Both the position numbers and the translations under genes were made by a program. From contig NW_027305503.1 of assembly GCF_039555335.1 (NCBI RefSeq), forward strand, positions 82,501 to 146,500: a stretch of 64,000 nucleotides of DNA, written 5' to 3'. Below are positions 24,431 to 37,509 of the stretch, one piece after another. Each line of letters opens with the position of its first letter. Within the stretch, counting starts at the first letter, position 1. This DNA is from Amphiura filiformis (taxonomy: Eukaryota > Echinodermata > Ophiuroidea > Amphilepidida > Amphiuridae). The notes below the pieces were generated by a model. It did no database searches and had not been told where the DNA came from. It saw nothing but the letters and a program-made list of their open reading frames with translations.

Positions 24431-27165
24431 GTCATGCTTCTGCGATTTCAGCTATATTTCGAATGTAATGGTCTCTAGCCTCGAATGTTATCAGTGAGCA
24501 AATTTGTGGCTAGAGTAGACTTTTTGAGCAAGCCACGCCCTGTATGGAAGTCGATTGACAGTGACGGGAAAATTGTTGTTTAATGAGGGGGGGGGAGAGC
24601 TCTCTGATACAAAGATGCCCAGCTCGGCATGGAAGTCGAAGGGGCCTATGGGGATTTTATGGAGTTGGCGTACAGTTCCCTGTAGTTGCCAGGGTATCCG
24701 AGACCCGGTCGTACAATTAGTAGCCCCATTGATGTTGATGAGGTACATTGTATGTGTATTCATAACCTCATTAATATATGCGAAACCTGTGATCCAATCA
24801 AAAGAAATTGATTGCCTGACCGCGCACTAATTGCGAGGTCATTAATAACTCATGTAACGGATGTAAACAGCACACAGCATTCTACGTTAACATCAGTTTG
24901 TGTTCTTTATTTTATACATGCGGCATAAAAAACCCTGTACAATAAACAAAACAAATTGAATACAAGTTTAAGTCTACATGTCGAGCAAAGTTGTAGTGAT
25001 ACAAAACAAATACTAAACAAACTTAACAATACACATGCATACAAAATGTATATAATTCATTATACAGTAAGGATAAACCTTAAGCTTACAAAACGCACAA
25101 AAAAATACTAATAAACGACATATCGGTTTAGAATATAAAAAAAAGAATATAATGAACGTTATGTAACTCGATAACCAATTTACATAAATCAACAATAATA
25201 TGTTCAATATTCTAAATCAAACGATAATCATTGGATTACAACATGAACTTAAATTATAATCAAATAATTGTAACATTCTGACAAACAAGCAATTATTGAT
25301 ATTAATTAACATGATATTTCCAAATTCATACAATACAAAGCCTACCAATTATCACTATCACAATTGTCTTCAGTTTTATATAGATGTAGACCTAGTAGGA
25401 ATACAGAAAATATCGATCGCCGAATCGGTTAATACACTATTCTAAATACAAGCATTTAACGTTTTTATTTACACGAAATCAAATACAACACAATATAGCA
25501 CAATCGGAACATTAGCTTACTCATCGTCAATGAATCTTTATCATCTGTTTATGATAAATTACAAAAAGGATTCTTTCTGAAAATACCTTAATTTAAACGG
25601 AAACGGAATAATTAACTACATTTGAATTCAGCAAATGATAAGCAACAATATTGGCTATAAATACAAGTACGGATTGTATAAGAAACTTGTAGGCCTAATT
25701 GGATTTTAATATACATAATCATAATAAATGAACATGTTTTGATGACAAATTAAAATACTACTATTTACTTCTACTGGCACCATACCTTGCACATTGAACT
25801 TCATTCATCAAACAAAACTATCAATATGACCAATTGGGTGTAAAGCCTAATGAACCTATTATCCTTTAATATGCTATCATACAATCAATCACAGTCTATT
25901 TTAATACATAATTCCACTTGGGTGCATTAGTATTATTATTTACAAACATCACAAAAACCTCAATTAAGATTCAATATTATCTCAATCTTAAATCACAGCT
26001 ATCTATCTCAAATAACTTAAAACTATACCATGATGATACAAAAACAGATCAAGTTAAACTGGTTAAATAAATTATTTAACAATACATTCTCTTTATAGGC
26101 CTTTCTCTTACTCAGCACTGAATGTTTAGGGTTTGATAAAGAATCTTAACATCCTAAAACAAATCTACTGAAATGCCTAACAAAAATAATACAATAAAAA
26201 TAAGTTGTTATATTATTTTACATTTCTATTTTTACTTTCCAAAATAATGATGAGTAAAGTCACTTGGTTTCTGCCTATATGAACTACAGGTAGCATTATG
26301 CATGTTATATGCAAATCCTATGAAAAGAGTTGGCCAATGTTTGCACAAGAATGACCAAATTCTAAAGGCTAAAAATTCCTAAATCTTGACATAATAGACC
26401 TATTATGCTAATTTATCTTACTCAAAAGATCTACTGGTTTGGGTGTATATTGGGCTACGGTTGGTTGGTTTCAGGCCCAATTCAGTATTTGGGAACATAA
26501 TAATGATGGTAAACAACTGGATTAACATGCTTGATCGAACAACTTACATAACAATAATACACCTAATTTGGCATGATTTGGGTGACAAATCTGGAACTAC
26601 TATTGCCAGCTCCTCAATAATACCACACCTAGATTCTATGTTTACTTCCTTGTTAAAATCACTAAATAATATACAGATAGGGCTAGCCTATCTTTTATTA
26701 TAAAAAACTTTCATAACTTTAACTTTGGTAAGTTACAAAACACTTGCAAACATACTTTAGGCCTATCTTTACGAAGCACTAGGCCAAGTTCATACACAAT
26801 TAACATACACAATTAATCAACGGAAGATCATGTGGAAACACATAGTTTGATCATAACTCAAAAACAATACAATACCATTGTTATTCCAAAACAATGCATC
26901 TGATGATTTAGATTAATTTTGCAATTAGAATTCAAAATCATCATCTTTAACTTACAAACCGTGCGCGCACACTTTTTCACTATAAATCTTACAATCTGAT
27001 ACTAACAGATTTCAACATGACTCAGCACCAAGTTTTAGATTATAACACAAATAGTGGTAATAATAACCAAACTTTAACTGATTTACTCTAAACCATGAAT
27101 CAAACAGTGCTATTTCACTTGATCAACTTTCTTAATGAAAAACAATATAATTAAAGGAAATGTTA
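24431..27165. other. gene-free, strongly AT-rich stretch
   Basis: No gene or repeat structure is recognised. A G-run of nine lies near 24,586. From 24,900 to 27,165 the sequence is AT-rich and unique-looking. If the donor-like site at 27,166-27,171 is real, this would be intron of a minus-strand transcript. Confidence 0.35.
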
Positions 27166-27171
27166 ACTTAC

Positions 27172-27560
27172 CCTGGCCAGATACTTTATATGGTAAACTT
27201 TTTCACTTCTTGACTCCTCTGAGGTGAGATGGTGACTGCCCAGGGTTGAACGAACACAAAGCAGAAGTACATTGACATGCAAATTAGGCTAAGGAACAAA
27301 GTTTTCCAAGCAAGGATGCCAAATGAGGGGGCTATTTAAGGCCTAATAAATGTGACAAAACCACATGTCACACTCACAACGACTCCTGACGCGCTACAAT
27401 GACTTCTGCGCGCGCGTGCATGTATAAAGCTATGCGTTATTGCAACGCACGCGCCTACGCGATGCCGCCACGTTTCTGTGATTGGTAGCTCTTGTTGTCG
27501 GCGCGAATGTTAAAATCGCCTGGTCGATTTTTTTTGTAGGTTAGGTTACAACAATAATTA
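27172..27560 (-). promoter_or_regulatory. CpG-rich patch and candidate noncoding first exon (minus)
   Basis: CpG and GCGC words cluster at 27,380-27,500 in otherwise AT-rich DNA. On the minus strand a strong donor, GCCAGG followed by GTAAGT, lies with its exon edge at 27,172. The stretch between has no long frame. This fits a promoter with an untranslated first exon, but no downstream exon was found. It is an inference. Confidence 0.3.
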
Positions 27561-27653
27561 AAACTGGTTATATTTTAACAACGTTTTATGGCATAAAATA
27601 ACATAAAATGCTATTTTGATTTGTTCAAATTATTAAATACGACGGTAATGAAT

Positions 27654-27839
27654 GACAATAATAACTTTGCACCATCTATTTTGAGTTCATTGTGTGTGTG
27701 AAATTGTCGGGTTTTGTTTTGGGCCTTGGTATTTTTCCTCGGGAGCTGCCGCTCCCTCGGAAAAATACCTCAGCCCAAAACAAAACCCTCCGATTTCACA
27801 CAATGACCTCAAAATAGATGGTGCGCAGTTATTATTGTC
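27654..27839. mobile_element. 186-bp near-perfect hairpin MITE
   Basis: The two halves are inverse copies over about 90 bp each with few mismatches. The left starts GACAATAATAACTTTGCACC and the right ends GTGCGCAGTTATTATTGTC. The centre is AGCTGCCGCT. Blocks TCTATTTTGAG and GGGTTTTGTTTTGGGC pair exactly. No coding capacity. Confidence 0.8.
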
Positions 27840-28092
27840 TAATTAATTTATACCAACAAAGAGTACAGTTTTTGCAGTTAATTTACCGTAACTATGTTCC
27901 ATTTGCCACATTGTTATTTTCAGGTGTCATCCAATAATGGAAAGTTGTAGTTGCCATTATACCAGAATAGGCCTACTGCAAATTGATGGAGTGTGATTAC
28001 TACGTTTATGACTAAGTATGGGTATGTAAATGCAAGTTTATAATTAACAATGTGTTGCAATCTAAAAAACAATATAAATTCTAGACAAAAAA

Positions 28093-28200
28093 AAACCCTG
28101 TTCTACTGGGCCAACGGTCCCATGAGATTTTTTGGGTAAGAAATATAAAAATCCTGACAGACCATCCCTACAAAAAGTCCTTCCGCAGTAGAGCAGGGTT
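28093..28200. mobile_element. short MITE, AACCCTGTTCTA family
   Basis: The left end AACCCTGTTCTACTG is matched by an inverse right end with one mismatch. Related ends occur at 42,349-42,559, 45,734-45,985 and, partial, at 41,700 and 57,640. Confidence 0.6.
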
Positions 28201-28278
28201 TGTTGATGTTGTCGTCTAGAATTATTGTTTTAAAATAGTTTGCAACACTTTATTGTAAACATGAAAAAAAAAATGGTG

Positions 28279-28645
28279 ACTAAGGCATGCATTTTCGAGT
28301 TATTTTGTATCTGGGTACCCTACACATTTTTCGGGCAGGTAATCAGGTACCTGAAATTGCATAATTGTGTCCCTGGACCTAGAGCTAAATGTTAGGATCA
28401 TTCATGACTGACTGACCCCCCCGCAAAAAAAAAAAAAATCTACCACAACATTGTTTTTGTCAACCATGAATGATCGTCATATTAACTATTTAGCATCTAG
28501 GTCCAGGGACACTTCAAAACCAAGAAAATAAATAACATAAATAATTAAAAAAAACAAAAAAAACCATGATGCTGACTCTCTTACCTGGGTAGTGAAATCT
28601 TGGTTGGGTACCCGAAAACCGGACCGAAAAAAATGCATGTCTTAG
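28279..28645. mobile_element. MITE with a second MITE nested inside
   Basis: Outer inverted ends: CTAAGGCATGCATTTT (left) and the inverse of CTAAGACATGCATTTTT (right), with a GGGTACC block paired further in. The inner element at 28,367-28,512 has GTGTCCCTGGACCTAGA ends, inverted, and an ATCATTCATG/CATGAATGAT pair. A C-run and A-run lie in the inner loop. This is a clear order of insertion: outer first, inner second. Confidence 0.7.
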
Positions 28646-29337
28646 CGGTGCCTCAACAATGGCAAGATGGGCCAGGAACATGAGCCTGGATCTTGTCAGG
28701 GACTTCAACATGGGGCCAGGACTTTGCAGGGATTCACCATTCAAAGAGTTCATCCTGTGGACAGCGACTAAGTCACTTGGGAAACTTCACCGTGGGCCGG
28801 GATTTAGTCGGGGACTTACCATTCGATAAAATGCCCTGCCCTGTGTAGAAGCTGGCAGGGTCTTGTGTTGGATTTGTAACACTGTCCATGTCCCTGTGTT
28901 GCCCAGGGGACAGTGCAGTGTTACAATAGAGAAGGTGCATTATACAAAGTAGATGGGGGAATATTAATAGAAGCATTAATGAAACTTCCATTGCATTGGT
29001 TAGATATGTTTGGGTTCTTACAGTAGGGCCTATCGGTTTACAAGAAATTAACTAATTTCCATTTTTATCCTTTTCATTTACACATGATGCAGGTGTCCAG
29101 AATTTGATATTGATTCAGCATGAGTGTGGCTCGACATCGCTGTATTCCTGACGCCATCGGGTACCGATCTGCTTTGTTACCAAAATGGGACTTGTTTGGT
29201 CTTTTAACAATACGAGCACAGTTAATTACAATCATGGATGTACATGTACCATTATATGCAGGATCCATTCAACCAACTACATGTACTTGTGTATCAAACA
29301 CAGAGCCATGTACACACAAATTCCATATGCTGGGCCA
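28646..29337. other. gene-free stretch, nothing recognised
   Basis: Moderate GC. Two stretches, near 28,665-28,750 and 28,790-28,860, share words such as GGGCC, GGGACTT and ACCATTC. No coding region is supported. Confidence 0.3.
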
Positions 29338-29495
29338 TTTTTACATCATCGTTGGGCAGGAAAAACCTCCTATGTGTCATTGGCCCCTGAACATGTTTAA
29401 AGCAAAACCTCCTATGTAACCTCTTGCGGTTTTGTTTTACACATGTTCAAGGGCCACACGTACATAGGTTTTTCCTGCCAGTGACGATATGTAAT
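29338..29495. mobile_element. 158-bp hairpin MITE
   Basis: Left arm TTACATCATCGTTGGGCAGG, then AAAAACCTCCTATGTG and GGCCCCTGAACATG. The right arm carries the inverse blocks in mirrored order and ends GTGACGATATGTAA. A few mismatches; the loop is near 29,405-29,435. Confidence 0.7.
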
Positions 29496-30160
29496 TATGT
29501 AAACATTATAAAAAATAAGCGCCCACCCAAATTTAATGACTTTCTTACGCTCCCTGGGTTGTTAATGGAATGAATATGGTAGGAGAAAATTGTTCACAGT
29601 TGACAGATATGGTGGATTGTTGAAAATTGTAAAATATTCCTGTTTCAAAGGAAAAATATTATAAACTATTAAAATTCAGTAACAAGTTAGACAATCTGTC
29701 TTCAGTTCCAGTTACATCGTACTTTGTGTCGTTCACCCACACGGTCTTTGTATACGATGTATACTGCCTCTACATGTGTGTATTGACACTGTCAGCTATG
29801 GGGGACTCTTTTGCGAAATTCAGCAACCATACATGTAGCACCTACAGGAACAGAAGAATGGATGAGAAGACAACAAACCAATTTTATTTGAGAACATTAT
29901 GGAGAAATAATGTCATATGCAAGTATACCCCAGTATGCTTGAAAAATGAATGTGCAGCAATTTACAATGCATGTATTATTGTACAATGCACTTTGAATTT
30001 AGTAAAGGGGGAAATGAACATACCAACATATATACATATGTACACATAATAATTATACACATACATGTGAACATATTGAGCTAAATCCTTGCTCCACAAA
30101 TTCATTTAGATGGATCAAAGAAATACTGATACAACTTGTGTCAAAGTTTTTTCAGGAAAG
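29496..30160. other. gene-free stretch, nothing recognised
   Basis: AT-rich. A 107-codon plus-strand frame at 29,726-30,049 has no recognisable domain and no coding signal beyond being open. Confidence 0.3.
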
Positions 30161-30239
30161 CCCATGCTTTAAGGTAACCCACCACATGGGTAGCATCATG
30201 TGACTAAATTGTGCCAGCTGTGTTTTCAGGAATTTTTTA

Positions 30240-33200
30240 AAATTCATTTTATTGAGCCACAATCAATGATAAAATTGGAAAACAAACAAATTGTGTATTT
30301 GTATCTTTAATTCTTAAGTGATTATAGCGATAAAATTGAAATTGAGAATTTGATTTCAATGTTCCGTGCCTTTTACGCAAAGCTTTACGAGGCCTAAAAT
30401 CTTGATAAATTCCTTCATTTCAATGTGCTGTAGCTTTATCGGAATATTAAAATGGAGAATTTTATCAAGATTTTAGGCCTCGTAAAGCTTTACAAAAGGC
30501 CTAAAATCTCGCTTAAATTGAAATTGAAAAGTTTTAATTGATTTTAATGTCCCGTAGCTTTTACCCAAAGCTTACGATGCCTAAAATCTTGAACAAATGC
30601 TTGATTTCAATGTGCCGTAGATTTTACGGAACATGGACAATTTTATCAAGATTTTAGGCCTCGATTTATTAGGCCTAATCTCTCGATAAAATTGAAATTG
30701 AGAATTTTAGTTGATTCCAATGTTTTTAAGCAAAGCTTTACGAGCCTTGAAGCTCAATAAAATCCTTGATTTTGATGTGCCGTAGCTTTAATTGAACAGT
30801 AAAATCAAGAATTTTATCGAGATTTTAGGCCTCTTAAAGTTTTATTAGACCTAAAATCGTGATAAAATTGAAATTGAGAATTTTAATTGATTCCAATATT
30901 CCGTAGCTTTTACGCAAAGCTGTACGAGGCCTAAAAGCTCAATAAAATCCTTGATTTCAATGTGCCGTAGCTTTAATTGAACAGTAAAATCAAGAATTTT
31001 ATCGAGATTTTAGGCCTCTTAAAGTTTTATTAGACCTAAAATCGTGATAAAATTGAAATTGAGAATTTTCAATTGATTCCAATGTTCCGTAGCTTTTACG
31101 CAAAGATTTACGAGGCATAAAATCTCGATAAAATCCTTGATTTCAATGTGCCGTAGCTTTAGCGGAATATTAAAATGGAGAATATTATCAAGATTTTAGG
31201 CCTCGTAAAGGTTTACAAAAGGCCTAAAATCTCGATAAAATTGAAATTGAGAGTTTTAATTGATTCCAATATTCCGTAGCTTTTACGCAAAGCTTTACGA
31301 GGCCTAAAAGATCGATAAAATCCTTGATTTCAATGTGCCGGAGCTTTTACGGAACAGTAAAATCAAGAATTTTATCGAGATTTTAAACCTCTTAAAGTTT
31401 TATTAGACCTAAAATTGTGATAAAATTGAAATTGAGAATTTTAATTGATTCCAATGTTCCCTAAGCTTTTACGCAAAGCTTTACGAGGCATAAAATCTAG
31501 ATAAAATCCTTGATTTCAATGTGCCGTAGCTTTTACGGAACAGTAAAATCAAGAATTTTATCGAGATTTTAGGCCTCTTAAAGTTTTATTAGACCTAAAA
31601 TCGTGATAAAATTGAAATTGAGAATTTTAATTGATTCCAATGTTCCGTAGCTTTTACGCAAAGCTTTACGAGGCATAAAATCTCGATAAAATCCTTGATT
31701 TCAATGTGCCGTAGCTTTTACGGAATAGTAAAATCAAGAATTTTATCGAGATTTTAGGCCTTTATTAGACCTAAAATCGTGATAAAATTGAAATTGAGAA
31801 TTTCAATTGATTCCAATATTCCGTAGCTTTTACGCAAAGCTGTACGAGGCCTAAAAGCTCAATAAAATCCTTGATTTCAATGTGCCGTAGCTTTAATTGA
31901 ACAGTAAAATCAAGAATTTTATCGAGATTTTAGGCCTCTTAAAGTTTTATTAGACTTAAAATTGTGATAAAATTGAAATTGAGAATTTTAATTGATTCCA
32001 ATGTTCCCTAACTTTTACGCAAAGCTTTACGAGGCATAAAATCTCGATAAAATCCTTGATTTCAATGTGCCGTAGCTTTTACGGAACAGTAAAATCAAGA
32101 ATTTTATCGAGATTTTAGGCCTCTTAAAGTTTTATTAGACCTAAAATCGTGATAAAATTGAAATTGAGAATTTTAATTGATTCCAATGTTCCGTAGCTTT
32201 TACGCAAAGCTTTACGAGGCATAAAATCTCGATAAAATCCTTGATTTCAATGTGCCGTAGCTTTTACGGAATAGTAAAATCAAGAATTTTATCGAGATTT
32301 TAGGCCTTTATTAGACCTAAAATCGTGATAAAATTGAAATTGAGAATTTTAGTTGATTCCAATGTTCCGTAGCTTTTACGCAAAGCTTTACGAGGCATAA
32401 AATCTTGATAAAATCCTTGATTTCAATGTGCCGTAGCTTTTATGGAACAGTAAAATCAAGAATTTTATCGAGATTTTAGGCCTCTTAAAGTTTTATTAGA
32501 CCTAAAATCGTGATAAAATTGAAATTGAGAATTTTAATTGATTCCAATGTTCCGGAGCTTTTACGCAAAGCTTTACGAGGCATAAAATCTCGATAAAATC
32601 CTTGATTTCAATGTGCCGTAGCTTTTACGGAATAGTAAAATCAAGAATTTTATCGAGATTTTAGGCCTTTATTAGACCTAAAATCGTGATAAAATTGAAA
32701 TTGAGAATTTTAGTTGATTCCAATGTTCCGTAGCTTTTACGCAAAGCTTTACGAGCGTTAAAGCTCAATAAAATCCTTGATTTTGATGTGCCGTAGCTTT
32801 AATTGAACAGTAAAATCAAGAATTTTATCGAGATTTTAGGCCTCTTAAAGTTTTATTAGACCTAAAATCGTGATAAAATTGAAATTGAGAATTTTAATTG
32901 ATTCCAATGTTCCGTAACTTTTACGCAAAGCTTTACGAGGCATAAAATCTCGATAAAATCCTTGATTTCAATGTGACGTAGCTTTTACGGAACAGTAAAA
33001 TCAAGAATTTTATCGAGATTTTAGGCCTCTTTAAAGTTTTATTAGACCTAAACTCGTGATAAAATTGAAATTGAGAATTTTAGTTGATTCCAATGTTCCG
33101 TAGCTTTTACGCAAAGCTTTACGAGGCATAAAATCTTGATAAAATCCTTGATTTTGATGTGCCGTAGCTTTTATGGAACAGTAAAATCAAGAATTTTATC

Positions 33201-34700
33201 GAGATTTTAGGCCTCTTAAAGTTTTATTAGACCTAAAATCGTGATAAAATTGAAATTGAGAATTTTAATTGATTCCAATGTTCCGGAGCTTTTACGCAAA
33301 GCTTTACGAGGCATAAAATCTCGATAAAATCCTTGATTTCAATGTGCCGTAGCTTTTACGGAATAGTAAAATCAAGAATTTTATCGAGATTTTAGGCCTT
33401 TATTAGACCTAAAATCGTGATAAAATTGAAATTGAGAATTTTAGTTGATTCCAATGTTCCGTAGCTTTTACGCAAAGCTTTACGAGCGTTAAAGCTCAAT
33501 AAAATCCTTGATTTTGATGTGCCGTAGCTTTAATTGAACAGTAAAATCAAGAATTTTATCGAGATTTTAGGCCTCTTAAAGTTTTATTAGACCTAAAATC
33601 GTGATAAAATTGAAATTGAGAATTTTAATTGATTCCAATGTTCCCTAACTTTTACGCAAAGCTTTACGAGGCATAAAATCTCGATAAAATCCTTGATTTC
33701 AATGTGACGTAGCTTTTACGGAACAGTAAAATCAAGAATTTTATCGAGATTTTAGGCCTCTTTAAAGTTTTATTAGACCTAAACTCGTGATAAAATTGAA
33801 ATTGAGAATTTTAGTTGATTCCAATGTTCCGTAGCTTTTACGCAAAGCTTTACGAGCGTTAAAGCTCAATAAAATCCTTGATTTTGATGTGCCGTAGCTT
33901 TAATTGAACAGTAAAATCAAGAATTTTATCGAGATTTTAGGCCTCTTAAAGTTTTATTAGACCTAAAATCGTGATAAAATTGAAATTGAGAATTTTAATT
34001 GATTCCAATGTTCCGTAACTTTTACGCAAAGCTTTACGAGGCATAAAATCTCGATAAAATCCTTGATTTCAATGTGACGTAGCTTTTACGGAACAGTAAA
34101 ATCAAGAATTTTATCGAGATTTTAGGCCTCTTTAAAGTTTTATTAGACCTAAACTCGTGATAAAATTGAAATTGAGAATTTTGATTGATTCCAATGTTCC
34201 ATAGCTTTTACGCAAAGCTTTACGAGGCATAAAATCTCGATAAAATCCTTGATTTCAATGTGCCGTAGCTTTTACGGAACAGTAAAATCAAAAATTTTAT
34301 CGAGATTTTGGGCCGTTTAAAGTTTTATTAGACCTAAAATCGTGATAAAATTGATATTGAGAATTTTAATTGATTCCAATGTTCCGTAGCTTTTACGCAA
34401 AGCTTTACGAGGCATAAAATCTCGATAAAATCCTTGATTTCAATGTGCCGTAGCTTTTACGCAAATTACAAGTCCTAAAATCTCAATAAAATTTTCCATT
34501 TCAATGTTATGTTTATGGAACATTGAAATAAAGTTTTACAAGGCCAAAAATCTCGATGAAATTCTTGATTTCAATGTTTCGTAGCGTTTAGTTTTACGTA
34601 ACATTAAAATCATGAATTTTATCGAGATTTTAGGCCCGTAAAGTTTTATGAGGCCTAAAATCTCAATAAAATTTCGACTTTCAATGTTCCGTAGCTTTTT
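30240..34700. repeat. satellite array, monomer about 185 bp with internal dyad
   Basis: About 23 monomers in tandem. Each contains TTTTATCGAGATTTTAGGCC, then GTGATAAAATTGAAATTGAG, then TTCCGTAGCTTTTACGC, then GAGGCATAAAATCTCGAT. The block TAAAATCTCGATAAAATCCT and a later AGAATTTTATCGAGATTTTA in the same monomer are inverse copies, so each monomer can fold. Monomers differ by a short indel (CCTCTTAAAGTTTTATTAG versus CCTTTATTAG). Groups of two to four recur as larger near-identical units, clearest at 32,690-33,080, 33,410-33,800 and 33,800-34,140. Edge monomers (before 30,700 and after 34,450) are more diverged, as expected for a satellite homogenised at its centre. Confidence 0.9.
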
Positions 34701-35616
34701 ACGATACAGCCCAACAGTTTAATATTCACATCGAAAAGCAAATAGCTACCCAGCATTTCCACTGTATATATTAAGCTTACCTACATGATGATGCTACAGT
34801 CAATGTAGGCTAGTGTATAAAGCACTATATTTAAGATTTAACAAAACAAAAAAACTCAAAAATGTTACAAACGTGTTTATATCACTAATATTTGTGAAAT
34901 AGTATGGCTATTCTGACACAAAAACCTAACCGGTTTCATCAATCAGACGTGTTTGTATGCACTGTGGTGGTCTTTACACTGCGCCGTAACTCGCGGCTGC
35001 GGTGACATGCATAACACGCGCTGTACGTAGATATGCGAACTGCCCCGTGCTATAATGGCGATTTCATCCGTAAATACTGTACAAACCATGCTAAATTTAT
35101 TCATCTTGAAGTTCTGTCCCAGGCGCACTTTTAATATTATCGGAAAGTGTGTAGTGTTTTCTTCCATTTCCATACCACAAATTCATATTTCTTTGTTGTT
35201 TTTTCTTTAAATTGATGAAATTCTGTACACTATTCTCGGTAAATTGAAAATGTTAATATTGTGCGCGCTATCGGCGGAAAACACGTCTGCCGCGGTATGA
35301 TTTCAACGTACAATTAATAATTTGTTTAACTCTTAATATTTATTATGTAGCAATTTTACAGCAAAATAAAGTTATTACTACATGAAAATTGAAGCGTTAG
35401 GTAATTATTTATTTTATTCTTTGAGTTTGATGCATTTTTCCATCTGCAATTTTGTGCTTTCGTTCGTCTTTGCTTGCGCTGCGGGGAAGCCTTTTTTTAC
35501 GGCATTGTGTGACGTCACAGTAGTGCTTTCGCGAAATCCCTTACTGGAGGAAACAATTCACTCACCAATAAATCCAAATACTTTATTATCGAAAATGCGT
35601 GTATTGGCGATGCCGT
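34701..35616. other. gene-free stretch
   Basis: A locally CpG-rich patch lies at 34,980-35,060, and a TGACGTCA (CRE-type) octamer near 35,511. Small frames on both strands carry no recognisable protein. No exon is supported. Confidence 0.35.
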
Positions 35617-36959
35617 GGACAGAACCTGAATCCAGTCAGAAGCTATCTCATTGGGCGATGAAAATATAATACGAAAAACATAGAAATATCCAACACTATG
35701 GAACAATTTAGAGTCTCATTTTTGTAAGGAATTTCTATCTGAAATCCCTCAGGTAATTCTGGCTAGAAATACCCGAAATATCGAATCATGCTGTAAACAT
35801 CTAAACATGTTAAACACCATCTGATCTCTTCACTCTACCGTGCACATGGTATAACAATATTGATTAATCGAAACAACTTTGTGAGAGATCAGTGTTACAT
35901 GTCTTATTGGCTTTTAATGTGGCGTTCTGAAAAGTAAGCGTGCTAACTAGGAATTAAACAAAATATTAATTCCATACAGCTTAAAACACATAGCAAAGAC
36001 TTGCAATTAATGGAGTTCACATAATTTTCTTTCAGACTTGAAAGCAAGTATACTTCATATGTACCTGCACTTGGTACTATATTTTATGATAATGATGATT
36101 TTACTAGAAGTCTCTTTTGCCTGCTCTTTGGAGCCTTGCAAATGTATTAAGTTATGCTACTCTGCGCATAACATATTCTCAAACGAAACCCACTCATATC
36201 GGCAATTAGCTATACTTTGTTCCAATATCATGATTATCTACCAAAATTGGAACAAGCTAAATCCGTTGCTACTAAACATACAGCTAGCAAGACGTGATTT
36301 GCAAGCTGTATGCAAGCTTATATACAAATTCACGTTTCTGGAGTTACACTCCGTCATCAGTTGCGCTGCGAAGGTCTAGAATGGTTCTAAAACTGACCCA
36401 TGTTTAGATTTTGAACATAAATTCGATGTGTCGAATTATGTATCGGTTAGCTTTTACTAAAGCTCTCACGAATTACTACAGCGCCATGACAATGTCATCT
36501 TGCGCCGTAATATTGAATAATTCCAGACACTCTATAGGCTTACTACTTTACTTATTCATAGCAGTACAACCTATACTAGTAACATGCTACTTAGTTGAAG
36601 AATGTCTATAGTTGAATTATATCGTTTTTCTTATATAATATAGGCCTATATGGTATATCATATAAAAGCATACAAGAAAGCATAGATTCCGAACTTGGAT
36701 CTATGCAAATTTCAGCACGAGTATCAATTTTTGGTCTTTCGTGTGATGATTGCTAAAAAATGACCTTCCTGTCCTTAGGCACGAATATCCATTTCGGATC
36801 TCTCGTGTTAGGACAATAACATGAAAACAAAATTAATGAAGTCATGTTAGCATGATATTAAAGCTCAAGGTTGAACTTAAAAGCACATTCTAGTATATAC
36901 TAACTCCAGCTCTACAGGTACAGAGCTGCTGTATCATCAACGCCGAATGTGCAGTGCAA
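35617..36959. repeat. duplicated segment, copy 2; left flank of the giant element
   Basis: Near-identical to 13,824-15,030. It differs by an extra block of about 120 bp after CTCATTTTTG and by small indels (for example around 36,715-36,760). It ends at the target duplication of the giant P-like element (36,960-36,968), and its homology resumes at 59,196-59,236 on the other side. Low divergence points to a recent duplication; one of the two copies then received the insertion. Confidence 0.85.
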
Positions 36960-36966
36960 CTTTTAT

Positions 36967-37048
36967 CATAGACTGTAGAGAAGGGACCCACGTCTGTATC
37001 AAATATCAAAGTATCCGACCGCTTGCCAGTGTAGCCACGATGGTTGCG
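36967..37048. repeat. left terminus of the giant element
   Basis: CATAG, an 11-base stretch without a match at the other end, GGGACCCAC, then 43 bases and the 14-mer CCACGATGGTTGCG. A terminal repeat plus a separate subterminal inverted repeat recalls the 31-bp ends and 11-bp inner repeats of the Drosophila P element, which are transposase contact regions there. Confidence 0.7.
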
Positions 37049-37509
37049 CTGCACCTGTTGCGCTGACAGATACGAGATTATCCTAAATTTAGCCCAATGA
37101 CGACATTTACAATTTCGACCAATCAGCGATCGAGAAACAGACACACCTCCGCAGTCCAAAACTTCCGGGTTTGCTCGGTCCCGTGTTATCCAATGGCTCA
37201 AACAAGCTCCCCTTCATTGATTTGCTACGGGAATTTGCTCTGATTGAAAATCACGAAAGCCATCTAAACTTCAAGAGAAATATTTTTGCTGGCTTCTAAA
37301 AAAACTCCCATCAAATTCGGTTGGAGCGTTTAGAATAGATAGCGTCGGGAATCAGACCCAAAAGTAAACAAATCGAATGAATTGCACACACGTGAATCGA
37401 AAACAAAGGGCCATTTCATGATTTCTTTCGGATAATTCAGCGTGTAGATCATAGTTTTGAATCAGTTTGTAACATTTTCTGAAGATAATAGGCATTTTAT
37501 TTCTCAAAA
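37049..37509. promoter_or_regulatory. probable 5' region of the transposase gene
   Basis: About 460 bp between the left terminus and the first ATG. It contains GCGC- and CpG-containing words and a CCAAT near 37,190, but no clear TATA box. Placement suggests the transposase promoter. No element-specific motif was recognised. Confidence 0.35.

Noticed and set aside
24491-24830. Opposed 90-codon frames
   Set aside because: They are antisense to each other and no conserved motif is visible.
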